From the NCBI GenBank assembly GCA_018366195.1, contig JAGZIN010000001.1:1-64000 (forward strand): a stretch of DNA of 64,000 bases. Direction: 5' to 3'. This stretch comes from Butyricicoccus pullicaecorum. GTDB taxonomy: Bacteria; Bacillota; Clostridia; Oscillospirales; Butyricicoccaceae. Both the position numbers and the translations under genes were made by a program. Below the pieces are notes generated by a model that was given only the letters and a program-made list of their open reading frames with translations, was not told where the DNA came from and did not search any database. This document shows positions 32,475 to 40,315 of the stretch, piece by piece; position 1 is the stretch's first letter; each line of letters opens with the position of its first letter.

Positions 32475-33946
32475 ATTATGTATTGACGGGGCATGATTTG
32501 AAGCATGCGGCAGAAGAAATGCTGCTGCAGCTTTTGCCAAGTGCGCTGCTCCACCGGCAGGACGATGATGGACAGACGGATTTCTGCCATTCTGTGCTGG
32601 AGGAGGACAGAGATACCGTAACCGTTTTGACCCGTACAAGACTTTCCGGCACAACAAGAACCAGTACACGCACCGGAAAAATCACAGGACAGGCTGAAAT
32701 GGCGCGTAAGCGCACGGTTTCGGAGCTTGTGAAGCTGGGGATTTATGATACGGTTGCACCTGCCCTGGAGGTACCGCCGGCATGGGGAGCGCTGACGGGG
32801 GTTCGCCCGGCGAAGTTTGTGCGTTCTCTGCTGGACCGTGGTCTGACACGCGGGCAGGTTGCAGAGCAGTTTCGGACACGGTACTTTGTTTCTCCGGAGC
32901 GCACAGCGCTTGCTGTGCGCTGTGCAGCCTACGCACAGGAAGCGGTGAACAGTTTGCAGGAGAAAGAGGTATCGCTTTATATCGGTATCCCGTTTTGCCC
33001 GTCACGCTGTACGTATTGTTCCTTTGTATCAAGCTCGATTGAACGGTCAGCAGATTTGATTGCACCCTATTTAGATGCGCTGTATGCTGAACTTGCAGAT
33101 ACAGGTGCGTTACTGCGCGAACTGGGCAATAAGGTCACTTCTGTTTATATAGGCGGAGGAACGCCGACAACGCTCTCTGCTGACCAACTGTCACGCCTGA
33201 TGGAACAGGCAGCAAAAGTGATGGATTTTTCAGCCCTGCGTGAATATACTGTAGAGGCAGGACGTCCAGACACCATTACGCCGGAAAAGCTGCATGCCAT
33301 TCGTGCCGGCGGCGCTGACCGAGTTTCCATCAATCCACAGACCATGAATGATGCAGTGCTGAAGCAAATTGGACGCAGACACAGCGCAGAGCAAGTGATT
33401 CGTGCGTATGAGCAGGCGAGAGAAGCCGGATTTCCGGTCATCAATATGGATATCATTGCAGGGCTTTCGGGCGATACACCAGAATCCTTTGCCGAAACGA
33501 TTGCACGCATTTTAGAACTTGCCCCGCAAAATATCACGGTGCACACGCTGGCAATTAAGCGCGGTGCCGATTTGTCAGACCGTGCTGCCAATGCTGCCCA
33601 GCATGACTGTGTGGCAAAGATGCTGGACTGTGTGCAGCAGCAGCTGCCAAAGGCGGGCTATGGACCGTACTATCTCTACCGGCAGAAGTTTTCGGCGGGC
33701 GGCTTTGAAAATGTTGGGTGGTGCAAGCCGGAAACGGAGAGTTTTTATAACATTGCAATGATGGAGGAAATCCAGACGATTCTGTCCTGTGGTGCAGGCG
33801 GGGTATCCAAACGAGTAGAACTGCAAAGCGGCAGGATTACACGGTTCAATGCACCAAAATATCCACAGGAATATCTGGGTGCTGCTGTAAGGATTGATAC
33901 CGGAAAACGTCATTTGCTCCAAGAAAAGGGGGAAGCTTTATGCTGA
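32471..33946 (+). CDS. hemZ: Radical SAM protein HemZ (coproporphyrinogen dehydrogenase family)
   Basis: A 491-residue radical SAM enzyme. The 4Fe-4S motif is CPSRCTYC starting near residue 176. An about 165-residue N-terminal domain (WGALTGVRPAKFVRSLLDRG) is the HemZ hallmark, and later elements YIGGGTPT, VEAGRPDTI and SINPQTM follow. HemZ is related to oxygen-independent coproporphyrinogen oxidase HemN; the physiological substrate in Clostridia lacking a full heme pathway is unsure. Coupled to the MBL gene (ATGA) and overlapping the next gene by 7 bases. Confidence 0.92.
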   Translation: MNYVLTGHDLKHAAEEMLLQLLPSALLHRQDDDGQTDFCHSVLEEDRDTVTVLTRTRLSGTTRTSTRTGKITGQAEMARKRTVSELVKLGIYDTVAPALEVPPAWGALTGVRPAKFVRSLLDRGLTRGQVAEQFRTRYFVSPERTALAVRCAAYAQEAVNSLQEKEVSLYIGIPFCPSRCTYCSFVSSSIERSADLIAPYLDALYAELADTGALLRELGNKVTSVYIGGGTPTTLSADQLSRLMEQAAKVMDFSALREYTVEAGRPDTITPEKLHAIRAGGADRVSINPQTMNDAVLKQIGRRHSAEQVIRAYEQAREAGFPVINMDIIAGLSGDTPESFAETIARILELAPQNITVHTLAIKRGADLSDRAANAAQHDCVAKMLDCVQQQLPKAGYGPYYLYRQKFSAGGFENVGWCKPETESFYNIAMMEEIQTILSCGAGGVSKRVELQSGRITRFNAPKYPQEYLGAAVRIDTGKRHLLQEKGEALC

Positions 33947-34863
33947 AAACATACGATTTGGCAACCATGAACCAGCGTGCAAAGCTGGACCCGGCAGGGT
34001 ATATTGCAGAATGTGAGGCGGCATATCTCGGACAGATTGAGGATACGGCGGAGCTGCTTGCGGAACGGCTTGCAGACCGACCGATTCTTTTGCTCAATGG
34101 ACCGTCCTCGGCTGGAAAAACAACGACAGCCGATCGCCTGTGCCGTGCGATTGAACGTCAGGGGATTCGCAGCCGCCGTATTTCCATGGACGACTACTAT
34201 TTGAGCCGTGATACCTATTCTATGCCGTACGATGAGGAAAATGATGTGGTAGACTTGGAGTCGCCACTGTGTATGGATTTAGAGCTTTTGAGTACACATT
34301 TGCATAAGCTGTCCAAGGGAGAAGAAATTTTAGTGCCGCATTTTGATTTTGCGAGCGGGAAACAGACACAAGATGTCACGCCCATGCGCTTGAATCAAGA
34401 TGAAATCGTTATCATTGAGGGAATCCATTCACTCAATGACGTGATTACAGGCGGCTTGGAGGAGCTTGCAAGCTGCGTCTATCTGTCTCTGGAGGCACAG
34501 GTTACCTATGAGGGCGGACGGTTTACCCCTGAAGTGCTGCGTTTTGCCCGCCGTGCAATGCGTGATTCCAAGTTCCGCAGTGCGTCGGTTGCGGATACCA
34601 TTCGCCAGTGGCTGTCCATTCGCCGCGGAGAGCGTCTGTATATCGCGCCCTATCGTCATCATGCAGAATTTACCATAGATACCTACCTGCCCTATGAGAG
34701 CAATATTCTGTATCCGGCTTTGCGCGAGACATTGGACACGCATGCGGAGGAGCTTGCAAAGGCAGATTTGCTGGCTGCCCGCAGAGCAGCAGATTTGTTT
34801 GAGCCCATTGCGTATGAGAATTATATGCCGGACGCTTCGGTGCTGCATGAGTTTATCGGGTGA
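33940..34863 (+). CDS. Uridine-kinase-like nucleoside kinase
   Basis: A 307-residue P-loop kinase of the phosphoribulokinase/uridine kinase family. Walker A is GPSSAGKTTT at about residues 54-63; then SMDDYYLSRDTY (substrate Asp and Tyr), DVVDLESPLCMD, VIIEGIHSLND and the Arg pair region FARRAMRDSKFR. It lacks the N-terminal TGS-like part found in the longer clostridial versions, having instead about 45 other residues. The precise substrate is not certain. It overlaps hemZ by 7 bases. Confidence 0.85.
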   Translation: MLKTYDLATMNQRAKLDPAGYIAECEAAYLGQIEDTAELLAERLADRPILLLNGPSSAGKTTTADRLCRAIERQGIRSRRISMDDYYLSRDTYSMPYDEENDVVDLESPLCMDLELLSTHLHKLSKGEEILVPHFDFASGKQTQDVTPMRLNQDEIVIIEGIHSLNDVITGGLEELASCVYLSLEAQVTYEGGRFTPEVLRFARRAMRDSKFRSASVADTIRQWLSIRRGERLYIAPYRHHAEFTIDTYLPYESNILYPALRETLDTHAEELAKADLLAARRAADLFEPIAYENYMPDASVLHEFIG

Positions 34864-34918
34864 GCGAGGGACACTGGGAACATCATGAGAGATGTGCAAA
34901 AATAAGGAGAGGTCTAAA

Positions 34919-35311
34919 ATGGATCACAATGTTTCGATGATTTTGGAAAAAATCAAGGTTGTTGCAGAGCAAACGCGAACAGCAACTGTTCGCGCGGTCG
35001 ATCAGGCAGGGCGCAAGGCGAATGAAATGGCACAGGCAACCCGTCTGAATCTGCAAATCTTTGACCGCAATACCGAATGTGAAGTGCTGTACAAGGAAAT
35101 CGGAAAGGTTATTTATGATATCCATCAGGGCACAGAGACATCGGAAGATATCATTGAAGAGAAGCTGCTGGCGCTCGATGCGCTGCATACAGAGCTTGAT
35201 GCACTGCGCACGGAGCTTGCGTCCCTCAAAACGGTATGTATCTGTCCGCATTGCGGAAGACAGTGCAGCCGTGAGGACGCTTACTGTGCAGGCTGCGGCA
35301 AGCCGCTGTGA
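34919..35311 (+). CDS. Zinc-ribbon coiled-coil protein
   Basis: A 130-residue protein. Residues 1-100 are helical and probably coiled-coil (ILEKIKVVAEQTRTATVRAV, LLALDALHTELDALRTELAS); the C-terminus is a zinc ribbon with CICPHCGRQC and CAGCGKPL. ATG 34919 was selected for the AAGGAGAGG 7 bases upstream. Members of this loosely defined group are common in Firmicutes; the function is unknown. Confidence 0.8.
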   Translation: MDHNVSMILEKIKVVAEQTRTATVRAVDQAGRKANEMAQATRLNLQIFDRNTECEVLYKEIGKVIYDIHQGTETSEDIIEEKLLALDALHTELDALRTELASLKTVCICPHCGRQCSREDAYCAGCGKPL

Positions 35312-35344
35312 TAGGCAAAATTTTACTGGAAAGGTCGTGCAAAT

Positions 35345-36934
35345 TTGCCACAGCAATACAATAAAAAACAGACATTTTTACAGGGTGCGATGATTCTGCT
35401 GGTTGCCAATTTATTGGTTAAGGTAATCGGTGCGCTGTTTAAGATACCGCTCCAGCATCTGCTGCTTGATGAGGGCATGGGTGTATTCAATGTGGCGTAT
35501 CAGTTCTATACTGCCATGTTTGTGATTTCAACTGCTGGTGTTCCGGTTGCGTTGTCCAAGATGGTTTCCGAGTCCTATACACTGGGACGCAATCGGGAAA
35601 TTCGTTCCATAATCCGCATTGCAGGACTGGTATTTATCACGCTGGGGGCACTGTGCTCCGGATTTCTGTATTTCGGTGCAGGCTGGCTGGGAGAAATCAT
35701 TCAAAACCCCGCAGCGGTTCTGGCAATGAAGGCAGTTGCACCTTCTGTATTCTTTGTCGCCTGTATTTCGGTTGTGCGCGGCTATTATCAGGGCAGGTCC
35801 AATATGATGCCAACAGCACTCAGTCAGCTGGTTGAGGCGCTGGGAAAGCTGTTTTTAGGACTCGGATTTGCGGCGTTTGGCATGTATAAGGGCTTTTCGC
35901 TTGAGGTTTGCACCGCACTTGCGATTTTAGGCATTACCATTGGCGAGGGCGTTGCAGCAGTGGGTATTTGGGTCTATTATCTGCGCGACCCAGCGCGTCA
36001 CGCACGAGGCGCAAGCCGTGAATACCGCGGCAGCAGACAGCTTGTGCATAATTTGCTGTGGCTGGTCATTCCCATTACGCTCACCAATTCGGTGACCAGT
36101 TTGACAACCCTTGTGGATACGACCATGGTCGTTTCCCGCTTACAGTCGATTGGATATTCTCTGAAGGAAGCCAATGAACTGTTTGGTATGTATAATGGCA
36201 AGGCATTTACCATGTACAACCTGCCGCAGACCCTTATCGCTGCGCTTGCGATTTCCATTGTGCCTGCGATTGCAGGAGCAATGGCGCAAAAGAACAGCGA
36301 GCTGACTGCAAAAAATTTAGGCTCTGCGATGCGGATTGCCATGCTGATTGCTCTGCCTGCCGGAACCGGATACTTTATTTTGTCAGAGCCGATTATTGAT
36401 ATGCTCTTTGCAGGAGACCCGCACGTTGGAGCCGCTTGCCTGCGCGTTTTGGCGTTTGCGATTCCGTTTGTTGCACTGGTCAGTCTGACAAATGCAGTTT
36501 TGCAGGCAGCAGGGCATGTGCGGGTACCTGTGATTTCCATGCTGGTGGGTGGTGTCATCAAGGTGATTGTCAACTATACGCTGGTGGGTATGCCGGAGAT
36601 TCATATTTATGGAGCACCATTTGGCACAGTGGTTTGCTATGCGTTTATTACAGTCGTAAACCTCGTGATTCTGCGCAGGCATGTGAAGCTGCCCGGTCTG
36701 GATAAGCTGTTTTTCCGTCCGATGGCTGCTTGTCTGGGCATGGGAGCAGGTGCGTATATCACCTATCGTCTGCTGTCCGGATTGCTGGGCAATACAATTG
36801 GAGTGGCGGCTGCAATCTGTGCAGCAGGCGCGATTTATTTGGTGCTGCTTTTGGCGCTTGGCGCGCTGGAAAAAGATGATGTCCTGATGATGCCAAAGGG
36901 AGAAAAGCTGGTTCGCCTTTTGCATTTGAAATAG
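35345..36934 (+). CDS. SpoVB/YabM-like MOP-superfamily flippase
   Basis: A 529-residue polytopic membrane protein with about 14 helices, of the polysaccharide-transporter branch of the MOP superfamily. The start QGAMILLVANLLVKVIGALF and GVFNVAYQFYTAMFVISTAG, and the central EANELFGMYNGKAFTMYNLPQTL are typical of SpoVB/YabM. It is expected to move lipid-linked cell-wall or spore-cortex precursors. The start is probably TTG 35345 with GGAAAGG upstream. The downstream order mazG, rqcP, yabP, yabQ, divIC, yabR matches yabM-yabR of Bacillus, supporting the YabM assignment. Confidence 0.88.
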   Translation: MPQQYNKKQTFLQGAMILLVANLLVKVIGALFKIPLQHLLLDEGMGVFNVAYQFYTAMFVISTAGVPVALSKMVSESYTLGRNREIRSIIRIAGLVFITLGALCSGFLYFGAGWLGEIIQNPAAVLAMKAVAPSVFFVACISVVRGYYQGRSNMMPTALSQLVEALGKLFLGLGFAAFGMYKGFSLEVCTALAILGITIGEGVAAVGIWVYYLRDPARHARGASREYRGSRQLVHNLLWLVIPITLTNSVTSLTTLVDTTMVVSRLQSIGYSLKEANELFGMYNGKAFTMYNLPQTLIAALAISIVPAIAGAMAQKNSELTAKNLGSAMRIAMLIALPAGTGYFILSEPIIDMLFAGDPHVGAACLRVLAFAIPFVALVSLTNAVLQAAGHVRVPVISMLVGGVIKVIVNYTLVGMPEIHIYGAPFGTVVCYAFITVVNLVILRRHVKLPGLDKLFFRPMAACLGMGAGAYITYRLLSGLLGNTIGVAAAICAAGAIYLVLLLALGALEKDDVLMMPKGEKLVRLLHLK

Positions 36935-37008
36935 TGGCGGCTGCAATCCCACTGGCTTGAGACAATGGGGAGTTCATGTAGGAGAAAAAATACGGAAAAG
37001 GAAAAATC

Positions 37009-37821
37009 ATGGTTGATTTTACATTCAAAGAACGATACACTTACGAAGATTTGCTTGAAATCATGCGTATTCTGCGCAGTCCGGAGGGCTGTGTATGGGA
37101 TAGAGAACAGGACCATAAGTCCATTCGCCGCAGTTTCATTGAGGAGACGTATGAAGCGGTGGAGGCAATTGATAACGATGATTCGGTTCTGCTGCAGGAG
37201 GAACTGGGAGACGTTTTGCTGCAAGTTGTGTTCCATGCACAGATTGAGACAGAGGCAGGACGCTTTACAATGGCTGATGTTGCAGACGGGATTTGCAAGA
37301 AAATGGTTTATCGGCACCCACATGTATTTGGAACAGCAGAGGTGCAGACTGCTGATGATGTGCTGCAAAACTGGGACGCGCTCAAGCAAAAGGAAAAACA
37401 TCAAAATACCGTGACAGACACGCTGGAAAGTGTTGCACGCAGTTTGCCCGGACTGATTCGAGCAGAGAAGGTGCAGCACAAGGCGGCAAAGGTTGGATTT
37501 GATTGGGACAATTTGCACGCGGCGTTGGAAAAGGTGCGTGAGGAAACCGAGGAGGTGGCACGTGCAGCAGACGGAGATGGGAATTTGTCCGAGGAACTGG
37601 GGGATTTGCTGTTTGCGGCTGTAAACGTGGCACGCTTTGCGCATACCGATCCGGAACAGGCAATCCAAGCCGCAACGGACAAGTTTGTGCGCCGTTTTTC
37701 CAAAATAGAGCAGGCGGCGCAGCAGGCTGGAAAATCACTGAGCGATATGAGTCTTGCAGAAATGGACGCTTTATGGGACATGGTCAAGGCACAGGAAAAT
37801 GAGGCAGAATCGCATGAATAA
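37009..37821 (+). CDS. mazG: Nucleoside triphosphate pyrophosphohydrolase MazG
   Basis: A 270-residue tandem MazG protein. Domain one spans about 12-115 (CVWDREQDHKSIRRSFIEETYE, EELGDVLLQVVFHA) and domain two about 165-250 (EETEEVARA, LSEELGDLLFAAVNVAR). The EExxE metal-binding helices are kept in both. It hydrolyses non-canonical NTPs to NMP. It is shorter than Bacillus YabN, lacking that protein's N-terminal methyltransferase-like domain. Overlaps HU by 8 bases. Confidence 0.95.
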   Translation: MVDFTFKERYTYEDLLEIMRILRSPEGCVWDREQDHKSIRRSFIEETYEAVEAIDNDDSVLLQEELGDVLLQVVFHAQIETEAGRFTMADVADGICKKMVYRHPHVFGTAEVQTADDVLQNWDALKQKEKHQNTVTDTLESVARSLPGLIRAEKVQHKAAKVGFDWDNLHAALEKVREETEEVARAADGDGNLSEELGDLLFAAVNVARFAHTDPEQAIQAATDKFVRRFSKIEQAAQQAGKSLSDMSLAEMDALWDMVKAQENEAESHE

Positions 37822-38098
37822 AGCAGAGTTGATTACCTGTGTGGCAGAGCGAACGAGACTGACCAAAAAGGATACGGAAAAGACCATCAATGTCATGTTG
37901 GATATCCTGTCCGAGCGGCTGACAGAAGGAGATAAGGTCAATCTTGCAGGCTTTGGAGCGTTTGAGACGAGAATGCGTGCGCCGCGAACATGCCGCAATA
38001 TCCATACCGGAGAGCCAATTGAGGTCAGCGCAGCAAGAGCCCCTGTATTCAAGCCGGCAAAATCACTCAAGGAGCGAATAGAAAATGCGTTTAGATAA
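37814..38098 (+). CDS. HU family DNA-binding protein
   Basis: A 94-residue histone-like protein with MNKAELITCVAERTRLTKKDTEK at the start, the core GDKVNLAGFGAFETRMRAPRTCRNIHTGE and FKPAKSLKERIENA at the end. The DNA-bending arm carries RAPRTCRNIHTGEPI. Its start overlaps mazG and its end overlaps rqcP by 14 bases, an insertion compared with the Bacillus gene order. Confidence 0.95.
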   Translation: MNKAELITCVAERTRLTKKDTEKTINVMLDILSERLTEGDKVNLAGFGAFETRMRAPRTCRNIHTGEPIEVSAARAPVFKPAKSLKERIENAFR

Positions 38099-38327
38099 AT
38101 TTTTGAAGGTTTCGCGCCTCATCAAGCGCAGAACGGTTGCCAACGATGCCTGTGATGGAGAGCGAATATCGGTCAATGGCAGACAGGCAAAGGCATCTTA
38201 TCAGGTAAAGGTTGGCGATGTGATTGAGATTGCATTTGGTCAGCGTACCATGAAGGTGGAGGTGCTCAATGTGGCAGAGCATGTAAAAAAAGACGATGCA
38301 GCCGGACTGTATCGTGAAATTCTATAA
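38085..38327 (+). CDS. rqcP: Ribosome quality control S4-domain protein RqcP (YabO)
   Basis: An 80-residue S4 RNA-binding protein. MRLDKFLKVSRLIKRRTVAN and ISVNGRQAKASYQVKVGD are nearly the YabO sequence of Bacillus. RqcP binds stalled 50S-peptidyl-tRNA complexes with RqcH and assists Ala-tail synthesis. It overlaps the HU gene by 14 bases, so translation is coupled. Confidence 0.95.
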   Translation: MRLDKFLKVSRLIKRRTVANDACDGERISVNGRQAKASYQVKVGDVIEIAFGQRTMKVEVLNVAEHVKKDDAAGLYREIL

Positions 38328-38370
38328 ATCCGCATGTCGAAGCCGCTTGGTGTGCGAAAGAAATGAGCAG

Positions 38371-38417
38371 ATTCCCGACAGAGGAGGCAGCAGCCCTTTC
38401 TGTCGGGAATTTGTTTG
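38371..38417 (+). terminator. Hairpin ending the recJ-rqcP gene train
   Basis: ATTCCCGACAGA (38371-38382) and TCTGTCGGGAAT (38399-38410) form a 12-bp stem followed by a short T-rich run (TTGTTT). It separates vegetative genes from yabP. Confidence 0.7.
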
Positions 38418-38445
38418 CATAAGTTGGTCTGCCTGCACATAAAGT
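38417..38445 (+). promoter_or_regulatory. Candidate sigma-E sporulation promoter of yabPQ
   Basis: GCATAAG (38417-38423), a 14-base spacer and CATAAAGT (38438-38445) resemble the mother-cell sigma-E pattern KMATATT-N14-CATACAnT. It is right after the terminator hairpin and before yabP, a gene of the sigma-E regulon in Bacillus. Confidence 0.4.
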
Positions 38446-38468
38446 GAAAACAAAAGGAGGAATTTCGA

Positions 38469-38741
38469 ATGTCCCATGATGAACGCGCTTTGTCGCACAC
38501 GCTTACGCTGACGAGCCGGCATGCGCTGGCCGTTTCTGGTGTCACTGATGTATCGGCTTTTGACGAGAACACAATTGCAATGGAGACCAATATGGGTACG
38601 CTTACCGTTCGGGGAGAAAATCTGCATGTGGAAAAGCTCACGCTTGACCAAGGAGAGTTGACCCTGACCGGAGAAATTCAGGCATTGGAATATGATGATA
38701 TGGCGGCGCAGGGCGGATTTTTCAGCCGCCTGTTCCGATGA
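38469..38741 (+). CDS. yabP: Sporulation protein YabP
   Basis: A 90-residue YabP/YqfC-family protein: RALSHTLTLTSRHALAVSGV, DVSAFDENTIAMETNMGTLTV, LTLDQGELTLTGEIQALEY. The family is needed for spore coat or cortex formation in the mother cell. AAAGGAGG precedes ATG 38469. Stop overlaps the yabQ start (ATGA). Strong evidence that the organism can form endospores. Confidence 0.95.
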   Translation: MSHDERALSHTLTLTSRHALAVSGVTDVSAFDENTIAMETNMGTLTVRGENLHVEKLTLDQGELTLTGEIQALEYDDMAAQGGFFSRLFR

Positions 38742-39193
38742 TTGCGCTGTATCAGCCGCTGGCTGTCACAATGCACTATTTCTTGCAGGCAGTCCTGTTG
38801 GGGCTGTGCCTTGGGGTTTTTTATGACGTGCTGTCGGGAGTCCGTATGGCGTATCCCGGGCATCGCTGGACCCGATGGGGGTTGGATAGTGTTTTTGGGG
38901 TCACGGCACTGGTTGTATATTTTATCTTTACAGTGACTTTGGCGGCAGGACAGGTGCGCGGATTTCTGATTGCAGGAATGGCAGGCGGAGCTGTATTTTG
39001 TCACTTCGCTGTTGGGGGGCTGATTTGTGCAGCGAGCTGCAAGCTGTTACAATTACTGGCATGGATTGTTGGTATGCTGCATCGTTTCATACAAATGCTA
39101 TGGCATTTCATACAGATGGGGAGCGGTTTATTTCAAAAAAACTTGAAAAAGATTTGCAAAAAGACTTCCATTTCTGGAAAAAAGACGCTATAA
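38738..39193 (+). CDS. yabQ: Spore cortex biosynthesis protein YabQ
   Basis: A 151-residue membrane protein with four or five helices (YFLQAVLLGLCLGVFYDVLSG, LDSVFGVTALVVYFIFTVTL, GFLIAGMAGGAVFCHFAVGG) and a basic tail (KNLKKICKKTSISGKKTL). The order yabP-yabQ-divIC fixes the identity. It is needed for cortex peptidoglycan in Bacillus. Coupled to yabP by a 4-base overlap. Confidence 0.92.
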   Translation: MIALYQPLAVTMHYFLQAVLLGLCLGVFYDVLSGVRMAYPGHRWTRWGLDSVFGVTALVVYFIFTVTLAAGQVRGFLIAGMAGGAVFCHFAVGGLICAASCKLLQLLAWIVGMLHRFIQMLWHFIQMGSGLFQKNLKKICKKTSISGKKTL

Positions 39194-39242
39194 TATACTA
39201 CATATATCGTTATTTGTGTGCAATCATCAAGGAGGGGATACC

Positions 39243-39563
39243 GTGCCGCAAAGAAAAAGCAAACGGAAACCGCCTTCCGAAAAGCAGGTAAAAAAACGCA
39301 ATCGTGTTATTTTTCGAATTATACTGATTTGCCTTGCATTTTATGGTGTCATTTCCGTGGTACAGCTTCAAAAGCAAATTGCTCAGAAGGAAGCCGAGGT
39401 CAGCCAGATGCAGACAAGAATCCAGCAGCAGACCGAAAACAATGACGCATTGAGAGAACAGGTGGAAAAAGGCCTCACAGATGAACAAATTGCGGCGATT
39501 GCCCGCGAACAGGGCTATATCATGCCATCTGAGCGCGTTTTTGCAGATTCTTCCAGCAAATAA
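39243..39563 (+). CDS. divIC: Septum formation initiator DivIC/FtsB
   Basis: About 106 residues: a basic N-terminus (PQRKSKRKPPSEKQVKKRNR), one membrane helix (VIFRIILICLAFYGVISVV) and an extracellular coiled coil (QLQKQIAQKEAEVSQMQTRI) ending in the conserved AREQGYIMPSE. It joins DivIB and FtsL in the division complex. The start is GTG 39243, 6 bases after AAGGAGGGG. A TATAAT at 39189-39194 suggests its own promoter. Confidence 0.92.
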   Translation: MPQRKSKRKPPSEKQVKKRNRVIFRIILICLAFYGVISVVQLQKQIAQKEAEVSQMQTRIQQQTENNDALREQVEKGLTDEQIAAIAREQGYIMPSERVFADSSSK

Positions 39564-39626
39564 TGGTGTAATCCCAACGCGGGATAATGCGAATTTCTCA
39601 CAATACGGAGGACAAAACAAGAGGGT

Positions 39627-40094
39627 ATGGGTTTGGTCGTAGGAGCAGTTCTGGAAGGAAAAGTCACCGGCATTACCAAGTTCGGTGCGTTTGTATCTTT
39701 GCCAGAGGGAAAGTCTGGTATGGTTCACATTTCGGAAGTAGCGAATTCTTTTGTCAGCGACATTAAGGAGTTTTTGAAAGAAGGCGATACGGTCCGTGTG
39801 AAGGTAATCAATGTAGACGATGCAGGACGAATCAACCTGTCGATTAAGCGCGCACAGGAAAATAGTCAGCAGTCTGCTGTACGCACGGGCGGTACAGAAC
39901 AGCGCCGTGCACCGCGTCCGCGTACAGGACAGTTCCAAGGCGGTGGGCGCACCGCACAGAGTAAGCAGCCACGCGACCCGGCAACCATGACTTTTGAAGA
40001 TAAGCTCAAAATGTTTATGGCTGACAGCGAAAGCCGTATGGCCGATATCCGTCATAATACAGACCGCAAGAGCGGTTCGCGCCGCCGTAAATAA
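39627..40094 (+). CDS. yabR: S1 RNA-binding domain protein YabR
   Basis: A 155-residue protein with an N-terminal S1 domain (GKVTGITKFGAFVSLPEGKSGMVHISE, VRVKVINVDDAGRINLSIKRA) and a basic, disordered tail (APRPRTGQFQGGGRTAQSKQ; C-terminus GSRRRK). It is the last gene of the yabM-yabR cluster; the family resembles polynucleotide phosphorylase S1 domains and binds RNA or ribosomes. Confidence 0.9.
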   Translation: MGLVVGAVLEGKVTGITKFGAFVSLPEGKSGMVHISEVANSFVSDIKEFLKEGDTVRVKVINVDDAGRINLSIKRAQENSQQSAVRTGGTEQRRAPRPRTGQFQGGGRTAQSKQPRDPATMTFEDKLKMFMADSESRMADIRHNTDRKSGSRRRK

Positions 40095-40123
40095 CCGCTG
40101 CGCCTCTGTTCTTCCGCGCATTT

Positions 40124-40152
40124 CGCCAGGGCGTTTGCTCTGGCGTTTTTGT
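40124..40152 (+). terminator. yabR terminator
   Basis: CGCCAG / CTGGCG stem followed by TTTTTG. Confidence 0.85.
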
Positions 40153-40159
40153 ATGTATA

Positions 40160-40187
40160 AAAAAATTGCGTCCTTGTGAAAGGACGC
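40160..40187 (-). terminator. Second hairpin, oriented for the minus strand
   Basis: GCGTCC / GGACGC (40168-40187), preceded on the plus strand by A7, so a U-tract follows it in a leftward transcript. No leftward gene is visible here; it may stop antisense transcription. Confidence 0.45.
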
Positions 40188-40225
40188 ATAAGTTAGGATT
40201 GTGGGGATAAAGATATGAACGGTGC

Positions 40226-40248
40226 ACGGTGATCACTCTGACCACCGT
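40226..40248. repeat. Dyad element upstream of the amidohydrolase gene
   Basis: ACGGTG-a-TCA-ctc-TGA-c-CACCGT is a near-perfect 23-base inverted repeat. It has no U-tract and lies 68 bases before the start codon, suggesting an operator. No regulator gene is adjacent. Confidence 0.35.
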
Positions 40249-40315
40249 CATAATAATATCATCTTATAAAAGTTTTGTCAACAACAAAAAATGTCGATTT
40301 TTGGAAGGTTACTAC

